64,000 bases of DNA from Riptortus pedestris (taxonomy: Eukaryota > Arthropoda > Insecta > Hemiptera > Alydidae). The notes below the pieces were generated by a model. The model searched no databases and was not told where the DNA came from. It was given only the letters and a program-made list of their open reading frames with translations. A program made the translations under genes and the position numbers. The DNA lies in NCBI GenBank assembly GCA_019009955.1, contig CM032228.1:6764001-6828000 (forward strand). The letters are read 5' to 3'. This document shows positions 24,066 through 36,659 of this stretch, piece by piece. Numbering within the stretch: the first letter of the stretch is position 1; each line of letters starts with the position of its first letter.

Positions 24066-24530
24066 ATAGTCCCTAAACAGACTTTTGTTTATTGTAGCTC
24101 TGAAGAAGGATACAAACGGTGACCGAAACTGTAAGCACCACAATATACTCACTTATTTGACGGATTCAGGATTTTTTGTTGTCGATAACCAACCATTTTC
24201 TTGTTCCATTCAAATACCATCGGCTAACCAACCACCACAAGATCATATTATCATAATAATATCTAAATATCTAATAATATGATATTTAATCATCTTTTTT
24301 TCTATTCATTGCTGCATTTTTTGATATTTGCTATTGTTATATCTTGATATATAAGTATCAACATTTATGTTAATCACTAATCCATGAAAAATAATAAAGA
24401 AGAATAAATTTGAACTTCCAATTTTTAAAAAATAATGATTAATACAATAATAAAATAAGCTAGATTATCTAAAATGGACAAACAATCATAATTAGTAATG
24501 AACATTTCCATTGCAAAACAAGCTTTTAGC
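24066..24530. other. no gene recognised
   Basis: AT-rich. One open frame of 65 codons begins at 24085 but has no recognised domain and low-complexity ends. 'gctctgaagaaggatac' near 24098 is a common non-LTR-like junk motif, not evidence of a gene. Confidence 0.35.
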
Positions 24531-24532
24531 AG

Positions 24533-25453
24533 ATTTCCCTTAAGGGAAATCTGCTATTGAGGTCGTACCCATGACGTAGCGGTCCCAATTTTTGGTTAGT
24601 CGTCACCAAACTCGGTATTTAGTCGTTTTATGTAAAAAGAAAGATCAACTTCGATAACGGCTCTGACCTGTAAGCGGACCCAGATGGGCTGGGGCGGGGG
24701 GGTTTCGAATATTTGAAACGTATAATCCGTTTACTATACGGTCCGGAGTCGAAAAATTGTATAGGGTCCAAATCTTATTTCAAATTAAATTTACTGATAA
24801 AAATATTGGATTATAAACATTAATTTCTATCTTCAGAATATTAACCTAGAATATTTGTCATATTTTTCTTAAGGGTTTTTCCATTCAGTTCACCAGCCTT
24901 TAGCAAACCCCAGCCTTCTACTCATGTTACAAAAACAATACTCGGTCATGTACATAATTCGAATCTTAAATACCAAATATTGTTTTCAAAAGACATTTAT
25001 TATACAAGATACATGCAAAAATGTTCTGTTGAAACCCCCCCCACCCGCTTAAGTTTTTTTGGACTAATTAAACTTTGATAGATGATGAGGAAAAAATAAA
25101 TCTAATTTCACTATAAATTTTCAGGACTAGATATAGTAAATAGTTTTCAATCAAATTAATATGTTATATTCAAATATATTACAGTTACACGTGTTTTATT
25201 CTTTACTTCCCGGAAAGAAGTTGGCCGAACTGTTTTTTCTTTAAAACAATTTCTGATGATACCTTGTTCCTTCGGGAGGTTTCTTATTTATCTGTTTGTT
25301 AATTTATTCATCTTAAATATTCACGGTGTGTGTTTGTGTTATAGCAGTATGTAGATATTTATCAATTTATCTATTGTAAAACGTCACGTGGGGAAAAATT
25401 CTGCTTAGTTTAACGCAGAGCCCCCCCCTCCCTGCGATGTACGGAGGGACTTT
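24533..25453 (-). mobile_element. family A, complete long form, reverse
   Basis: Left tip 'cagatttcccttaagggaaatc' with 'gaggtcgtacccatgacg'; interior 'ggtcgtcaccaaactcgg' equivalents; poly-C at 25036; 'gtagatatttatcaatttatc'; right end 'ctgcgatgtacggagggac'. It has many small insertions relative to other copies (for example 'gtccggagtcg' for 'gtcggatcg'). Confidence 0.7.
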
Positions 25454-25890
25454 GTATTCGTCTCATTTTATTATATCTACATTGTTCTAAAATTATTTTT
25501 ACCAATATAAGATATAATTCAAAAAGGGGAAAATAACAAATTTGATATTTCAAGATTTTTTCTTTCATTTAGCTACCTCGTTTGGAATTTCCAAATTGGT
25601 TCTATTACTCCGATTTGTACCGGTGATACTGCGCCAGTTCCGCATTCCCATTGCTTCCATGGAAGAATTTTTAATTTCCTAACTGGACGGACGACGCCGA
25701 AATGCAGAGGGTAAACAGTGAGCCAACAAAGGGGCCATACAATGAGGCCAACAGAGCAGATGTTGTGCGCAGCTGTCTAGCCTCCTCCAGCCCCAGCCTT
25801 GCTGTAGGCCTGCCCTGTTCATCACTATTACAGGGATATACACCAGACAACAACTGCCAAATATCCGTCCCGATAAGCAGTAGATAAATG
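25454..25890. other. no gene recognised
   Basis: Unassigned. A GC-richer part at 25620-25870 gives open frames on both strands, without domains or splice signals that I can support. Confidence 0.35.
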
Positions 25891-26009
25891 CAGTGCAGGA
25901 CTGGTAGCTCTGATGGCATTCGGTAAAATTAGCCTTGCCCCACCCCCTCTAGCGGAATGTTGATAACAAGTATAATACAAGCAAATTTTTATTTAATAAA
26001 AATTGTATG

Positions 26010-26068
<59 letters not shown>
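25891..26068 (+). repeat. family C fragment with (TA)n
   Basis: Starts 'cagtgcaggactggtagctc', continues 'ggtaaaattagcc' and 'gtataatacaagcaaattttt' as in the C copy at 20478, and ends in the (TA)n that hosts the next element. Confidence 0.55.
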
Positions 26069-26070
<2 letters not shown>

Positions 26071-26732
26071 TACTTGTGTATTATATCCACCTCACATTTT
26101 AGTTCCACTAAGCTTCCACGCTAGAGTGCGCCTAAACTGTTTTTTAAAGTAGTACATTCATTGCCCGCAAGGGAGGTTATACTTACCTTATAACCTTCTA
26201 GGAATTATAATGATAAATAAAAACATTTTTATATTCCACATTTAGACGGGAAATGTGTAGAAATACAATTTAAAATGCACTGAAATGTGCCTCCAATTCC
26301 TTTCCCATGGTGGCGGTCGCCATATGAAATTCTACCAAAATATGATTCAAGGTGATGCCTGGCTGTCCCACGATGTTTTTTATTTCGCCACTTAGGCACT
26401 TCCCCCACATTCTCTCCACTGTCTGAGTATGTGCTCCAGTGTTGGGGTTCAATAAAACTAAATTTATGATTAACTTTCGCATGTTTGAATCCTACCCCAC
26501 TTCCTTGGATTTACTAATATCTTCGTTTGGTAGACTTTCCAGCAATCAGAATAATATTGTGCTAACCAGCTGCTATATTCTTAAATATTTTCTCTAGAAG
26601 AGTAGAGGCAATTCTGTCAGGAACAGTATGTAAAAGATAACCTCCATTAGCCTGGTAGAGCTAGCGTCGCACTATACAGTAACGCATTCTATGAGACATG
26701 AACTAAAATGTGGTGGATATAATACACAAGTA

Positions 26733-26734
<2 letters not shown>
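26069..26734 (-). mobile_element. Merlin-like DNA transposon, decayed
   Basis: Terminal inverted repeats of about 33 bases: the left starts GGTACTTGTGTATTATATCC, and the right (26702-26734) is its reverse complement with a 2-base gap. It is flanked by 'atatatat' on both sides, compatible with the 8-bp duplication of Merlin elements but uninformative inside (TA)n. The interior carries an ISXO2-type transposase relic on the minus strand. TIRs plus transposase family together support Merlin. Confidence 0.75.
26270..26622 (-). pseudogene. ISXO2-like (Merlin) transposase, frameshifted
   Basis: DDE transposase fragment of the IS1595/ISXO2 group. In order on the minus strand, in shifting frames: PDRIASTLLEKIF, SDCWKVYQTK, HAKVNHKFSFIE, PNTGAHTQTVERMW, and GTARHHLESY with an alternate-frame ...EF segment. 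These match the family's conserved order: P-D-R-T-A, Y-S-D-C-W with a catalytic Asp, V-N-H, G-A-H-T-Q-x-x-E-x-x-W with a catalytic residue, and R-H-H-L-x-x-Y-x-x-E-F. At least three frame changes and one stop separate the blocks, so it is inactive. The N-terminal third of the transposase is missing. Confidence 0.85.
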
Positions 26735-26779
<45 letters not shown>

Positions 26780-26782
<3 letters not shown>

Positions 26783-28292
26783 TAACGGACCCGACCGACG
26801 TTGTCCTGCATGATATTTCAAGGGATTAGGATATTAAATTTAATAATATTATGTTTAAAACAAAAGCTACTTTTAATAACACGTAAAAAAAACTTTTGTT
26901 ACGTGCACGTTTGCCTAAAAACGGATTGAAAATAAAATATCGCGAATTTTATATTAAGGTCTCCCTTCTAACACCCACTCCCGTTGGAACCCAAAATTTT
27001 AATATAGCTTAAAATCATGGAAGAACCAATGCTAATTCACAATAATTCCGATTTTTGTTAAGTTCGGTTCTATCGTTAGTGCCCAATAATATTTTTGGAT
27101 CCATTTTAAGTTTTTAGAGTATATCTCGTTCATACTTTGTTATACGACAAAAGTAAATATAACAAAAACCTATCTAAATAAACAACTTTGGTTATGTGCA
27201 TATTTGCCGAAACCCCAATAGGAAATCATTATTATTAATTTCAGGCCTCCCTTATAACCCCCACTCCTGCCCGTCCCTAGAAATGTTAGTATGGCTTATT
27301 ATAAGGAAGGCGTTAGTGCTAATTCACATACTGAGTTTGGTTTAGTTCGGTTGAGTCTTTAGTGCCAAATAAAATTGTTGTCTCCCGCTATAATTTTTAG
27401 CGTATAACGCCTTTATACTTTTGTATACGATGATAGTGTATTTAAAAAAAAGTTTCTCTAAATAACAAAATAAACAACTTTTGTTATGTGCATATTTGCC
27501 GAAACTGCAATAGGAAACAAAATATCACTATTATTAATTTCAGGCCTTCCTCATAACCCCCACTCCTGCCCCTCCCTAGAAATGTTAGTATAGCTTATTA
27601 TAACGAAGGCGTTAGTACTAATTCACATACCGAGTTTGGTTTAATTCGGTTGAGTCTTTAGTGCCAAATAAAATTGTGGACTGCCGCTTTAGTTTTTAGC
27701 GTATAACTCATTTATACTTCCGTATATGGCAAAAGTGCATATAACAAAAGTTACTCTGAATAACAAAATAAACAACTTTTGTTATGTGCATACTTGCTGA
27801 AAAAGCAATAGGAAACGAAATATCGCTATTTTTAATTTCAGGCCTTCCTTATAACCCTCACTCCTGCCCGTCCCTAGAAATGTTAGTATGGCTTATTATA
27901 ATGAAGGCGTTAGTGCTAATTCACATACCGAGTTTGGTTTAATTCGGTTGAGTCTTTAGTGCCAAATAAAATTGTGGACTACCGCTATAGTTTTTAGCGT
28001 ATAACTCATTTATACTTCCGTATATGGCAAAAGTGCATATAACAAAAGTTTTTCTGAATAACAAAATAAACAACTTTTGTTATGTGCATACTTGCTGAAA
28101 AAGCAATAGGAAACGAAATATCGCTATTTTTAATTTCAGGCCTTCCTTATAACCCCCACTCCTGTTCGTCTTAGAGAATATTAATATAGCCTAAAGTCTA
28201 AGTTGGGCTAGTAATAATATACATACCAAGTTTCATAAAATTCGGTTCTGCCGTTTATGCGTGAAAATGTAACAAACAAACAAACAAACAAA
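26780..28292 (-). repeat. family B array, reverse, ~298-bp units
   Basis: The block 'tttcaggcct(t/c)cc..ataaccccc' recurs at 27239, 27539, 27837 and 28135, spaced 297-300 bp, with a weaker first unit before them. Each unit holds 'gaatgttagtatggcttatt', 'gagtttggtttaattcgg', 'gctatagtttttagcg' and 'aacaacttttgttatgtg'. It ends at 'cgtttatgcgtgaaaatgtaac' and (CAAA)n. The usual GC hairpin end is degenerate at 26780. Confidence 0.8.
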
Positions 28293-29535
28293 TAATGTAG
28301 GTTAGTTTTGGCACCCGAGCGCTTTTTATTGCCCTCCATTAACTCCCTCTCATTGTTTCCGTTGCGTTGAAATAACATCCTGGCGTTTCTGTCCAGGTCT
28401 GACCAGGTCCTTTCCTAGAACTATTGTAGACAATTTATCACTTGTCTTATACGTTTGACCTACTTACACTGTCATAAGCCAGAACCCCCATAGGGTCTGA
28501 TTACATGGTGTGGCAATTATCGCCACGATATTGACTCAGCAGGGGGCATAGTGAGACATAGAATGCGGGGATCTGGTCTGGGTATTGTGCAAAGTGCCTT
28601 GCACAAGCAGATGCCAGCTGGTACACAGAGGGGTTGGGTGTGGTGTCCGAACCATTCCCTTCAGAGTATGGCGACGGCGACCTCCTTTGTCATGACTGGA
28701 GGTGGACAACCGTAGGGAGGACGGTCCCGGAGCGTGTAACCAGTCAAAGATAGAGGTTTAGACCATCCTGGTAGCATACAACCTAGTCTATGCTTCTTAG
28801 AGGTTTAGACCATCCTGGTAGCATACAACCTAGTCTATGCTTCTTAGAGGTTTAGACCATCCTGGTAGCATACAACCTAGTCTATGCTTCTTAGAGGTTT
28901 AGACCATCCTGGTAGCATATAACCAGTCTATGCTGCTTAGAGGTTTAGACTATTCTGGTAGCAAATAACCAGTCTATGCTGCTTAGAGGTTTAGACTATT
29001 CTGGTAGCAAATAACCAGTCTATGCTGCTTAGAGGTACAGACCATACTAGTAGCACAGGGTTGGCGGAGGAAGCCCTCACCGACAATCAGAACAGAAACT
29101 AATGGCTGGTGTCCGGATCCGCTGTGCAGTTGACGGTCACAGACGTGGTGGTCGTCTGGGGGCTACACCCTCAGCCTGAGCTGCCTAGAATAATTAATGT
29201 AGGGGCTTCCCAACCCCTTCGGTCACAGAGGAGAATAATTGGTCCATTTAACGAGTACATTGCCAGAGAACTGAGGATCTGAGTTGGTATTCTGGCAGGT
29301 GGATGTGACTTCTAATGTATGTAGGACGAAAAAATTGTTGGCTATGCTTCCACTATAATAAATTATTACAACAATGTTTTCATCCTACATGAACGGAGGA
29401 TCTGTTGGAGCAGCAGGATACTTCCATTGTCATCATTAACCCTGGAGGTTAGGAGAGGGGTTTAGGCCTGACAACCAGGTCTTTCATTGCGTTTCCATCC
29501 GCTTGTGGCCTGCAAAATGTTAAACCCAGACGGTA
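28293..29535. other. GC-richer unidentified segment with a minisatellite
   Basis: More balanced in base composition than its surroundings. Blocks such as 'gaggtggacaaccgtaggg', 'cacagacgtggtggtcgtc' and 'cttcccaaccccttcgg' look like part of a retroelement UTR, but I cannot name it and there is no long open frame. Confidence 0.4.
28752..29046. repeat. 46/47-bp minisatellite, 6-7 units
   Basis: 'agaggtttagaccatcctgg' recurs at 28752, 28799, 28846, 28893, 28939, 28985 and 29031. The first units are 47 bp and the last three 46 bp, with 'cttctt' changing to 'ctgctt' and 'accatcc' to 'actattc', so the array has two subtypes in order. Confidence 0.9.
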
Positions 29536-29542
29536 GTCAACA

Positions 29543-30438
<896 letters not shown>

Positions 30439-30469
30439 CAATGCGCGCCGACGGAAAGTGTAGTTGTAA

Positions 30470-30552
30470 ACATTGAAGCCTTGCCCAAAAAAATACTATC
30501 ATCATTCAGCCTAAAATGATTTCCCGAGCGAAGCCGGGTACCTTAGCTTGTA
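30470..30552 (+). repeat. family B 3' end
   Basis: 'aagccttgcccaaaaaaata', 'cattcagcctaaaatgattt', 'cccgagcgaagccgggtacc', then 'ttagcttg' and (TA)n. Only the terminal 80 bases are present. Confidence 0.75.
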
Positions 30553-30599
30553 TATATATATATATATATATATCTATAAATATATATATATTTATATAT

Positions 30600-30728
30600 A
30601 TAATTTTGAACGGACCTCATTTTCGTCATCTCCTGGGTAGGATCGATGGACATCTGAGGAAATTTTTCGAAAAACCCGTCATGAGTTGACCTCAATAAGT
30701 GACTTCCCTTAAGGGAAATCTGCTAAAA
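30600..30728 (+). repeat. family A 3' half
   Basis: 'gaacggacctcattttcgtc', 'ggatcgatggacatctgagg', then the hairpin end 'gacttcccttaagggaaatc' and CTAAAA. The central (TA)n at 30549-30600 is shared with the family B end, suggesting B inserted into A's microsatellite and lost its other part. Confidence 0.7.
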
Positions 30729-30898
30729 GACTCCCAAGACATACCACGAGCGAATCTGTTGAATACCACGTCCAACGACACCAATATGGGTCTCACGGCT
30801 GTCCTGGGTGGGAAGTACAAAGGCACCCCCTGTCGCCCTGACCGATATGGGTCTACTGTAGGACCATCCACACACAAAATGCTAAGGGAAATATACTT

Positions 30899-30953
<55 letters not shown>

Positions 30954-31863
30954 TATAATTATCAATAGATATATTTCACAGAGCAAATCAATGCAAATAT
31001 TAATAAACTTAATAACAGGAAAATACGGTTATAAAAGAATGACGAATGCTTACATAGAAATAATACGTTTATTTATAAGTTCTACATTCAACTTGTTTAT
31101 CCATCATAACTTGTCTGTTATATAACATCTGTCTGGCTCTGTATCTATATTTATATATGTAAATATTATGTTTTTTATTTGTAAAAAGGCCTTCATAATA
31201 TAAATTACTATTTATTATAAAATCTTCTTTCTAGTTATAGGTCTTGATAACGCACACACCATTGCATTCTGATCTTTATCAAAAATCTCAGTTCCCTTCA
31301 AGCAATACAATACATATACACTGCATGTATACTTCTTATCAAAATACCATATTCTTATCATCATAATAATAGCTAAAGTTTATCTCTTTATAAAATACAA
31401 ATTTTGGAAGAGACCATTTTGAAGTGACCTCATTTGCATCATCTCCTATGTTGGGTCTATGGACATTTTAAGAAATATTTCGGAAATCCCTATATCCAGG
31501 TGGGATCTATGTCCTAGGAGTGTATTTCTACTTGTAAAAAATATAAGCCATTGTATCTTCATTGTAGAGCTAAATAGTTGCCTGCCAGTTGTGCCAGGAA
31601 TGGCAGCGATAAGGGAGTGCTTTATCTCAAACCCCGTTATCAGCAGCTCCTTATCACGCCCAACACACCTACAGCCCCATCCAACTCAAATAACACACTC
31701 AAACTGGCAAGATAATATAAACATCAAGCAGTTATTCCTTCAAAATGTAACACTACCGAAGTGCTTACATCTCGTTTTGACAATGTGTTACCATATGTCT
31801 TACCAAGGAATTATTCGATATCAAACAATTTCTTTAAGTGATTGCCCATCATCATCGAGATAA
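30729..31863. other. no supported gene
   Basis: Contains (TA)n at 30903-30949 and a family A fragment near 31425-31490 ('gtgacctcatttgcatcatc'). A 134-codon open frame at 31459-31863 begins inside that A fragment and has no recognised domain, so I do not call it a gene. Confidence 0.45.
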
Positions 31864-32425
31864 TAAAAGTCCGTCACGCAGGCGCTGCGTAAACTAAGCA
31901 GATTTCCCACGTGAAGTTTTACAATAGAGAAATCTGCCTAATAACAACTGTAGTAGTAAGAAACCTCTAAACCTAAAACATTATTTAGGGCGTAATAACC
32001 CAGTAGTTTCTAGCCACAAAAAAACAGTTAACCTAACCTCTAAACCTATTCACGAGGGACGAATAGTTATGGAAACGGCCGCCAGAGCTCTCGGCGGAAA
32101 GTCCGAACATAGCCTACTGGTGACCACACGCAGAATACAAATGCAAATATCTCGGTTAATATTCAAGATAGAGAATAAATGTATATAACAATATTTATAG
32201 TAAATTTAATTTGCAATAAGATTGATTCTGTACAATTTTTCGGTCTGACGTATAGTAACGGAGATATTTCGAGTTTTCGAAAATCCTCCCTCTAAACCCC
32301 CCCCCCTCCCACTGGTCCGATTTCAGCCGTTAACGAACTTGATCTTTCTTTTTACATAAAACGACTAAATATCGAGTTTGGTAACGATCAAACAAAAACT
32401 GCGACCGCTAGAGCGGTAACAGACA

Positions 32426-32488
<63 letters not shown>

Positions 32489-32614
32489 TTTTGAACGGAC
32501 ATCATTTTCGTCATCTCCTGGGTAGGATCGATGGACATTTGAAGAAAAATTTCGAAAATTCCGTCATGAGTACAACCTCAATAGCTGATTTCCCTCAAGG
32601 GAAATCTGCTAAAA
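31864..32614 (+). mobile_element. family A, complete short copy
   Basis: 5' 'agtccgtcacgcaggcgctg', 'gcaaatatctcggttaatattc', C-rich tract at 32297, (TA)n 32429-32485, 'ggatcgatggacatttgaag', 3' 'gatttccctcaagggaaatc' and CTAAAA. It carries about 110 extra bases near 31940-32050 compared with the copy at 8961. Its last AAAA is immediately followed by another A head at 32615 ('gtccgtcaggcagggactgc'). Confidence 0.75.
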
Positions 32615-32992
32615 GTCCGTCAGGCAGGGACTGCGCAAGCTAAACATATTTTCCATGTGCTGGCATGACCATATATTCTCTATTTACAAATAAAAACCCT
32701 ACGAGGAAAAGTGGGTGGTCAATAAAATCTTAAGGAAATCTGCTTAATAGGAAAACAACCCAGATAATAGCCAAGTTAGAGAAAATCGTATAGGATTTTA
32801 AATTCTCAACTAGATTAGTTTTATAACATTTTTCGATTCGACTCGTAGTAGGAAAATATTTGAAATTCTAGGAGTGTCTGTCCCAGATATAAAAAGCCCG
32901 CCATCGGAAAATATCTTTAATTACATGCTTTATTTGAGGAGTCCTCAAATGTCCATCGATCCTACCCAGGAGGTGAAGAAGTTTCAGTGCAA

Positions 32993-33049
<57 letters not shown>

Positions 33050-33068
33050 AGTCTGTGTGTGTGGTGTG

Positions 33069-33099
<31 letters not shown>

Positions 33100-33748
33100 G
33101 TGTGTGGTGTGTGTGTGTGTGTGTTAACGTTCTAGCGGTCGCAATTTTTGTTTGATCGTTACCAAACTCGATATATAAACGTTTTATGTAAAATTAAAGA
33201 TCAAGTTCGTTAACCACAGATAAAATTGGACCATTGGGGGAGGGAGGTTAGAGGGGGAGAATTCCGAACATTCGAAATATCTTTGTTGTGAAAATTGTAT
33301 ATAATCAATCTTACTGCAAATGTAATGTTCTATCAATGTTTTTTATATACATATTTTTTCTATATTTACCTCTTGCTCATGTCATATTAACTATAAGCTG
33401 TTATATCATGAACCACTTCATTACAAAGTAAAATAACAAATATGGTTTTCTTTGAACTTTTACTTTGTAAGATTATGAGTGGGATTGTAAAATGTTATAG
33501 AACCAATCTTGTCAAGTTATTGATTGTCTACAATTTTGTTTCTATGAATTATATTCATAACTGAAATATTAAGCGACTTATCCGTGCTTTCTTGTGTTCG
33601 GCCTTCAGTAACCTCTCCCTCCCCCACTCCGCTCCCTCCATCGGCTATTTACATGGAAATAGAGAATTTGCTGTAAGATGAGATCAATAGTGTGTTATAC
33701 CAACTCGTGGGAAATCTGCTTAGTTTACGCAGTCCCGGACTTTTTATG
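32615..33748. repeat. family A head followed by a reverse family A copy
   Basis: 32615-32660 is a forward head. 32935-33748 is a reverse long form with 'aatgtccatcgatcctaccc', (TA)n 32998-33046, (GT)n 33050-33124, 'taacgttctagcggtcgc' and the end 'ggaaatctgcttagtttacgc' / 'gtcccggacttttt'. 32700-32930 is worn A-like sequence. Confidence 0.65.
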
Positions 33749-33970
33749 ATGTTTTAGCATATATATACTGACCATAAAAATTACCTAAGAATATGAAAAT
33801 AAGAGATATTTTGTAAATACATAGTATAGATAGTTAGATTTAATTGCCTAATATATACATATTTTAGCCTGAGTCTGACCCATTTACTGTTAGTAATCTT
33901 ACTAATAATATACACAGAAAATATATAAGAACTAATGAAATAATGTTACCTACTACATATATACATAGAA

Positions 33971-34006
<36 letters not shown>

Positions 34007-35282
34007 GTTTTCAAGTAGTACTTAAACTTCTAAAATTGTTTATTTATTATTACTTTATCTTATGTATTTACATTTATTTATTTGTTTACTGTGACGTGTA
34101 AATTGATTTTGATGGACGTTTTTATATCAAAGTGTTTAATTATCAAGATAATTTTATATACTATGTCGTTGCCTAGTTGCATACTGCTGAAAGGAATAAG
34201 TGAATCATGTTCACTTTATGAATGTCTTCAATGTGAAGAATATTTTCCAGGGACATTGTCAACACTTGTGGCTATAACCTTCTTTATAGAATTACTTATA
34301 AGTATTCCTCTCTATGATAGCTGTATTGTGAAAATTGCAATAATAAATGTTTTAATCCGTCCGATATAAATTCCTTGCAGCATTCACAAATTTCTCCGGA
34401 TTTTTTAATTTTCATTTTTTTATTGTGATACAGCTTCAAGGTATCGTTATTTGAAATTCTCAGTTGGCTAACTAATCTTACTTTCTTCATATTCACTTTG
34501 AATTTCAGATAATCTTCGGGTTGGGGCTGGTATAATGACAGACACTTCTATAAAAGGGATTGTATGATGTACTATATACTCTATTGATGTCGGTGGATAA
34601 TATGTGACTTGCTGCTTGTTCTTCTTATTTTTATTTGCCAGGAAATTTGTTGCACACGAGACATCGCTAAAGTACTCTTGCACGTCATTTAAAATTGCTA
34701 TAGCTTTTATTTGTAAGACTCAATTACAATTTATATCATGACTACCATCCAGACCTATTAGCCTATTGAAACATTTTCCTGCTATTCTATTTTCAGAGAG
34801 CTGTATATTGTAAACAGGCTTTATTCAGAATGATATGCTCAAGTGAGTGTAGAACGCTGTCAGTTTTATGAGCTTTTCTAGAAATTTCAGCTCTGCATCC
34901 TTGGAATTGTGTATTCCACACAGATCAATTTTCCAAAGTGACCCAGATTAAAGACTAGCCTCTGCTCTGAAATATATATTTTAAAGTGAATCGGTTGCCT
35001 TGGACGATCCTTGAGGGCGGATACAAAATTGATCGCTCTTTGGGAATTATTTACTAGGAAAGAGCAAGATGGCGGCATTGCAAGGCCAAGTCCGGCTAGC
35101 TGATGTTTTAGTTATCAGAGATCGCTATCAGTAAATTTATTTTATGCCGTACTTTTATAAAGGCTTGCAAAATTACAAGCTAGCAAACTATGCGCTACTA
35201 TCTTTACAATACCTGGACCTCTGATCCTTCAAATCCAGACCCCCAGCCTCCGCAAGTTCTCTCCATGCTCCTTCTGCTCTCT
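33749..35282. other. no supported gene; weak zinc-finger-like relic
   Basis: Mostly unassigned AT-rich sequence with (TA)n at 33969-34001. On the minus strand around 34190-34430 a broken frame shows ICECCKEF and, after frame changes and stops, a C-x2-C-x12-F pattern (HKC.QCPWKIFFTLKTF). This faintly recalls C2H2 zinc fingers. Too weak to call a pseudogene. Confidence 0.25.
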
Positions 35283-36272
35283 TAAGGGAAATCAGCTATT
35301 GAGGTCCTACTCGTGACGCGAGTTTCGAAAAATGTTTTCAATTGTCCATCGATCCTACCCAGGAGATGACGAATTTGAGGTTCCACAGCAGTGTTTGTTG
35401 GGAGTAAAGAATACCCGTATTTACTTGGGAAGAGAAAAAGACGTTAAATTCTTCACAAATTTTTATTTCAGAGCTAAGCGCTTTCGAAGACTATTGTCTC
35501 CAACTTCAGAGCTACTTGCACGTGCTAATTTGGAAAGACAGCAAGCGACTCGTTTGCTGTCTTTCCCAATGAGCGCACGTAGCTCTGAAGATGGAAACAA
35601 TAGTCTTCGAAAGCGCTTGGCGCTGAAATAAAAATTTGTGAAGAATTGGACGTCTTTTTCTCTATCCAAATTTGAGGTTCATTTTTCCTATGATTTGAAT
35701 ATTAGCTGATATATTTGCGTTTATGAGTTTTTAGCTTTCAATAGATCCCCCGTATCTACTCATGTCAAATTACCAATATTTAGCTTACTACTTAGCGTAA
35801 ATACTAAATATTGTTTTCATTGAACTTTTACAGTTTGTGATGCATTACTAAATGTGATTACGTCATTAATTAAAATTTTACGGAATTGACTCGAAAATAT
35901 TTATTTGTTTTATACAAGTCTCATTCGACACTAAGGTCAATATTAGTTAATGGCTGAAGTCAGACGAGGAATAGGAGACTGAAATTCGAAATACCTCGGT
36001 CATTATTCGTCCGATCGAAATATGTTTTAGATTTAATGTTGTTAAACTATTCATGTACTACAATTGTTTTTCTACACATTTTATCGTATGTAAAATATTA
36101 AGCGAGTTATTAGTACTTTCTTGTTTTCAGTCTTCAGTAGACCCCAATTTGTAGTCATCGGATTTTTATTTGGGAATAGAGGATATAAGGTGAGATGAGA
36201 TCTATAGTGTTTCATGTTCACCAGAGATTGGGAAATTTGCTAAGTTTAAGCAGCCCCTGCGCTACGGAGTTT
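35283..36272 (-). repeat. family A long form, reverse, hosting a foldback element
   Basis: Left tip 'cttaagggaaatcagctattg', 'ccatcgatcctacccaggag', interruption at 35384-35668, then 'tattagctgatatatttgcg', 'gtaaatactaaatattg', and the end 'gcagcccctgcgctacggag'. Confidence 0.65.
35384..35668. mobile_element. foldback hairpin element with 12-bp target duplication
   Basis: Two arms of about 115 bases form an almost perfect inverted repeat (left 35431-35547, right about 35550-35663), meeting at 'gcaagcgactcgtttgc'. Arm landmarks are 'agagaaaaagacgt', 'gctttcgaagactattg', 'gagctacttgcacgtgc' and 'ggaaagacagcaa'. The insertion is bracketed by identical 'aatttgaggttc' (35372-35383 and 35669-35680), a 12-bp duplication of the family A host. 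A 47-base non-paired segment precedes the left arm. No coding capacity. Both strands give similar short open frames simply because the sequence is palindromic. Confidence 0.8.
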
Positions 36273-36479
36273 TTCTTTTTCTTTGAATCTATCAATGCAG
36301 AGCCGTTTGAATCACCATGGTAAAATTAGTCGATATTCCAGGTAGAAAAATATGTACGGAAGAGTACAATTTTTACCATAAAATATTGGTGAGCTAATAT
36401 TTTTCTTTTTAACGCATAATAACGGACATTTTTATTGTTTTATCCCATCTCTAAACTCCACCCCTGGTCCTATACCGAT

Positions 36480-36510
<31 letters not shown>

Positions 36511-36659
36511 GCGGCATTTATAACAAATTGAACTGACGTCATTATCGGTTACTTAAGTATATTTCAAGAAATTTTTCGAAAATCACATTTGTGGTACCAT
36601 GATCACAATATCTGATTTCCCATGAGAGAAATATTTTAAGAGAAACACAACTTCGGAGG
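36273..36659. repeat. family A fragments and (CA)n
   Basis: Worn family A interior; (CA)n at 36480-36508; then an A 3' part 'gatttcccatgagagaaat' at about 36614-36634. Confidence 0.45.

Noticed and set aside
31459..31863. 134-codon open frame as a possible gene
   Set aside because: It starts in a family A remnant, has no recognised domain, no splice support and an unremarkable composition.
34082..34369. 95-codon hydrophobic frame as a membrane protein
   Set aside because: AT-rich sequence yields I/L-rich frames easily; no homology, start context or neighbours support it.
35332..35669. Similar 68- and 99-codon peptides on opposite strands
   Set aside because: A direct consequence of the foldback palindrome, not two genes.
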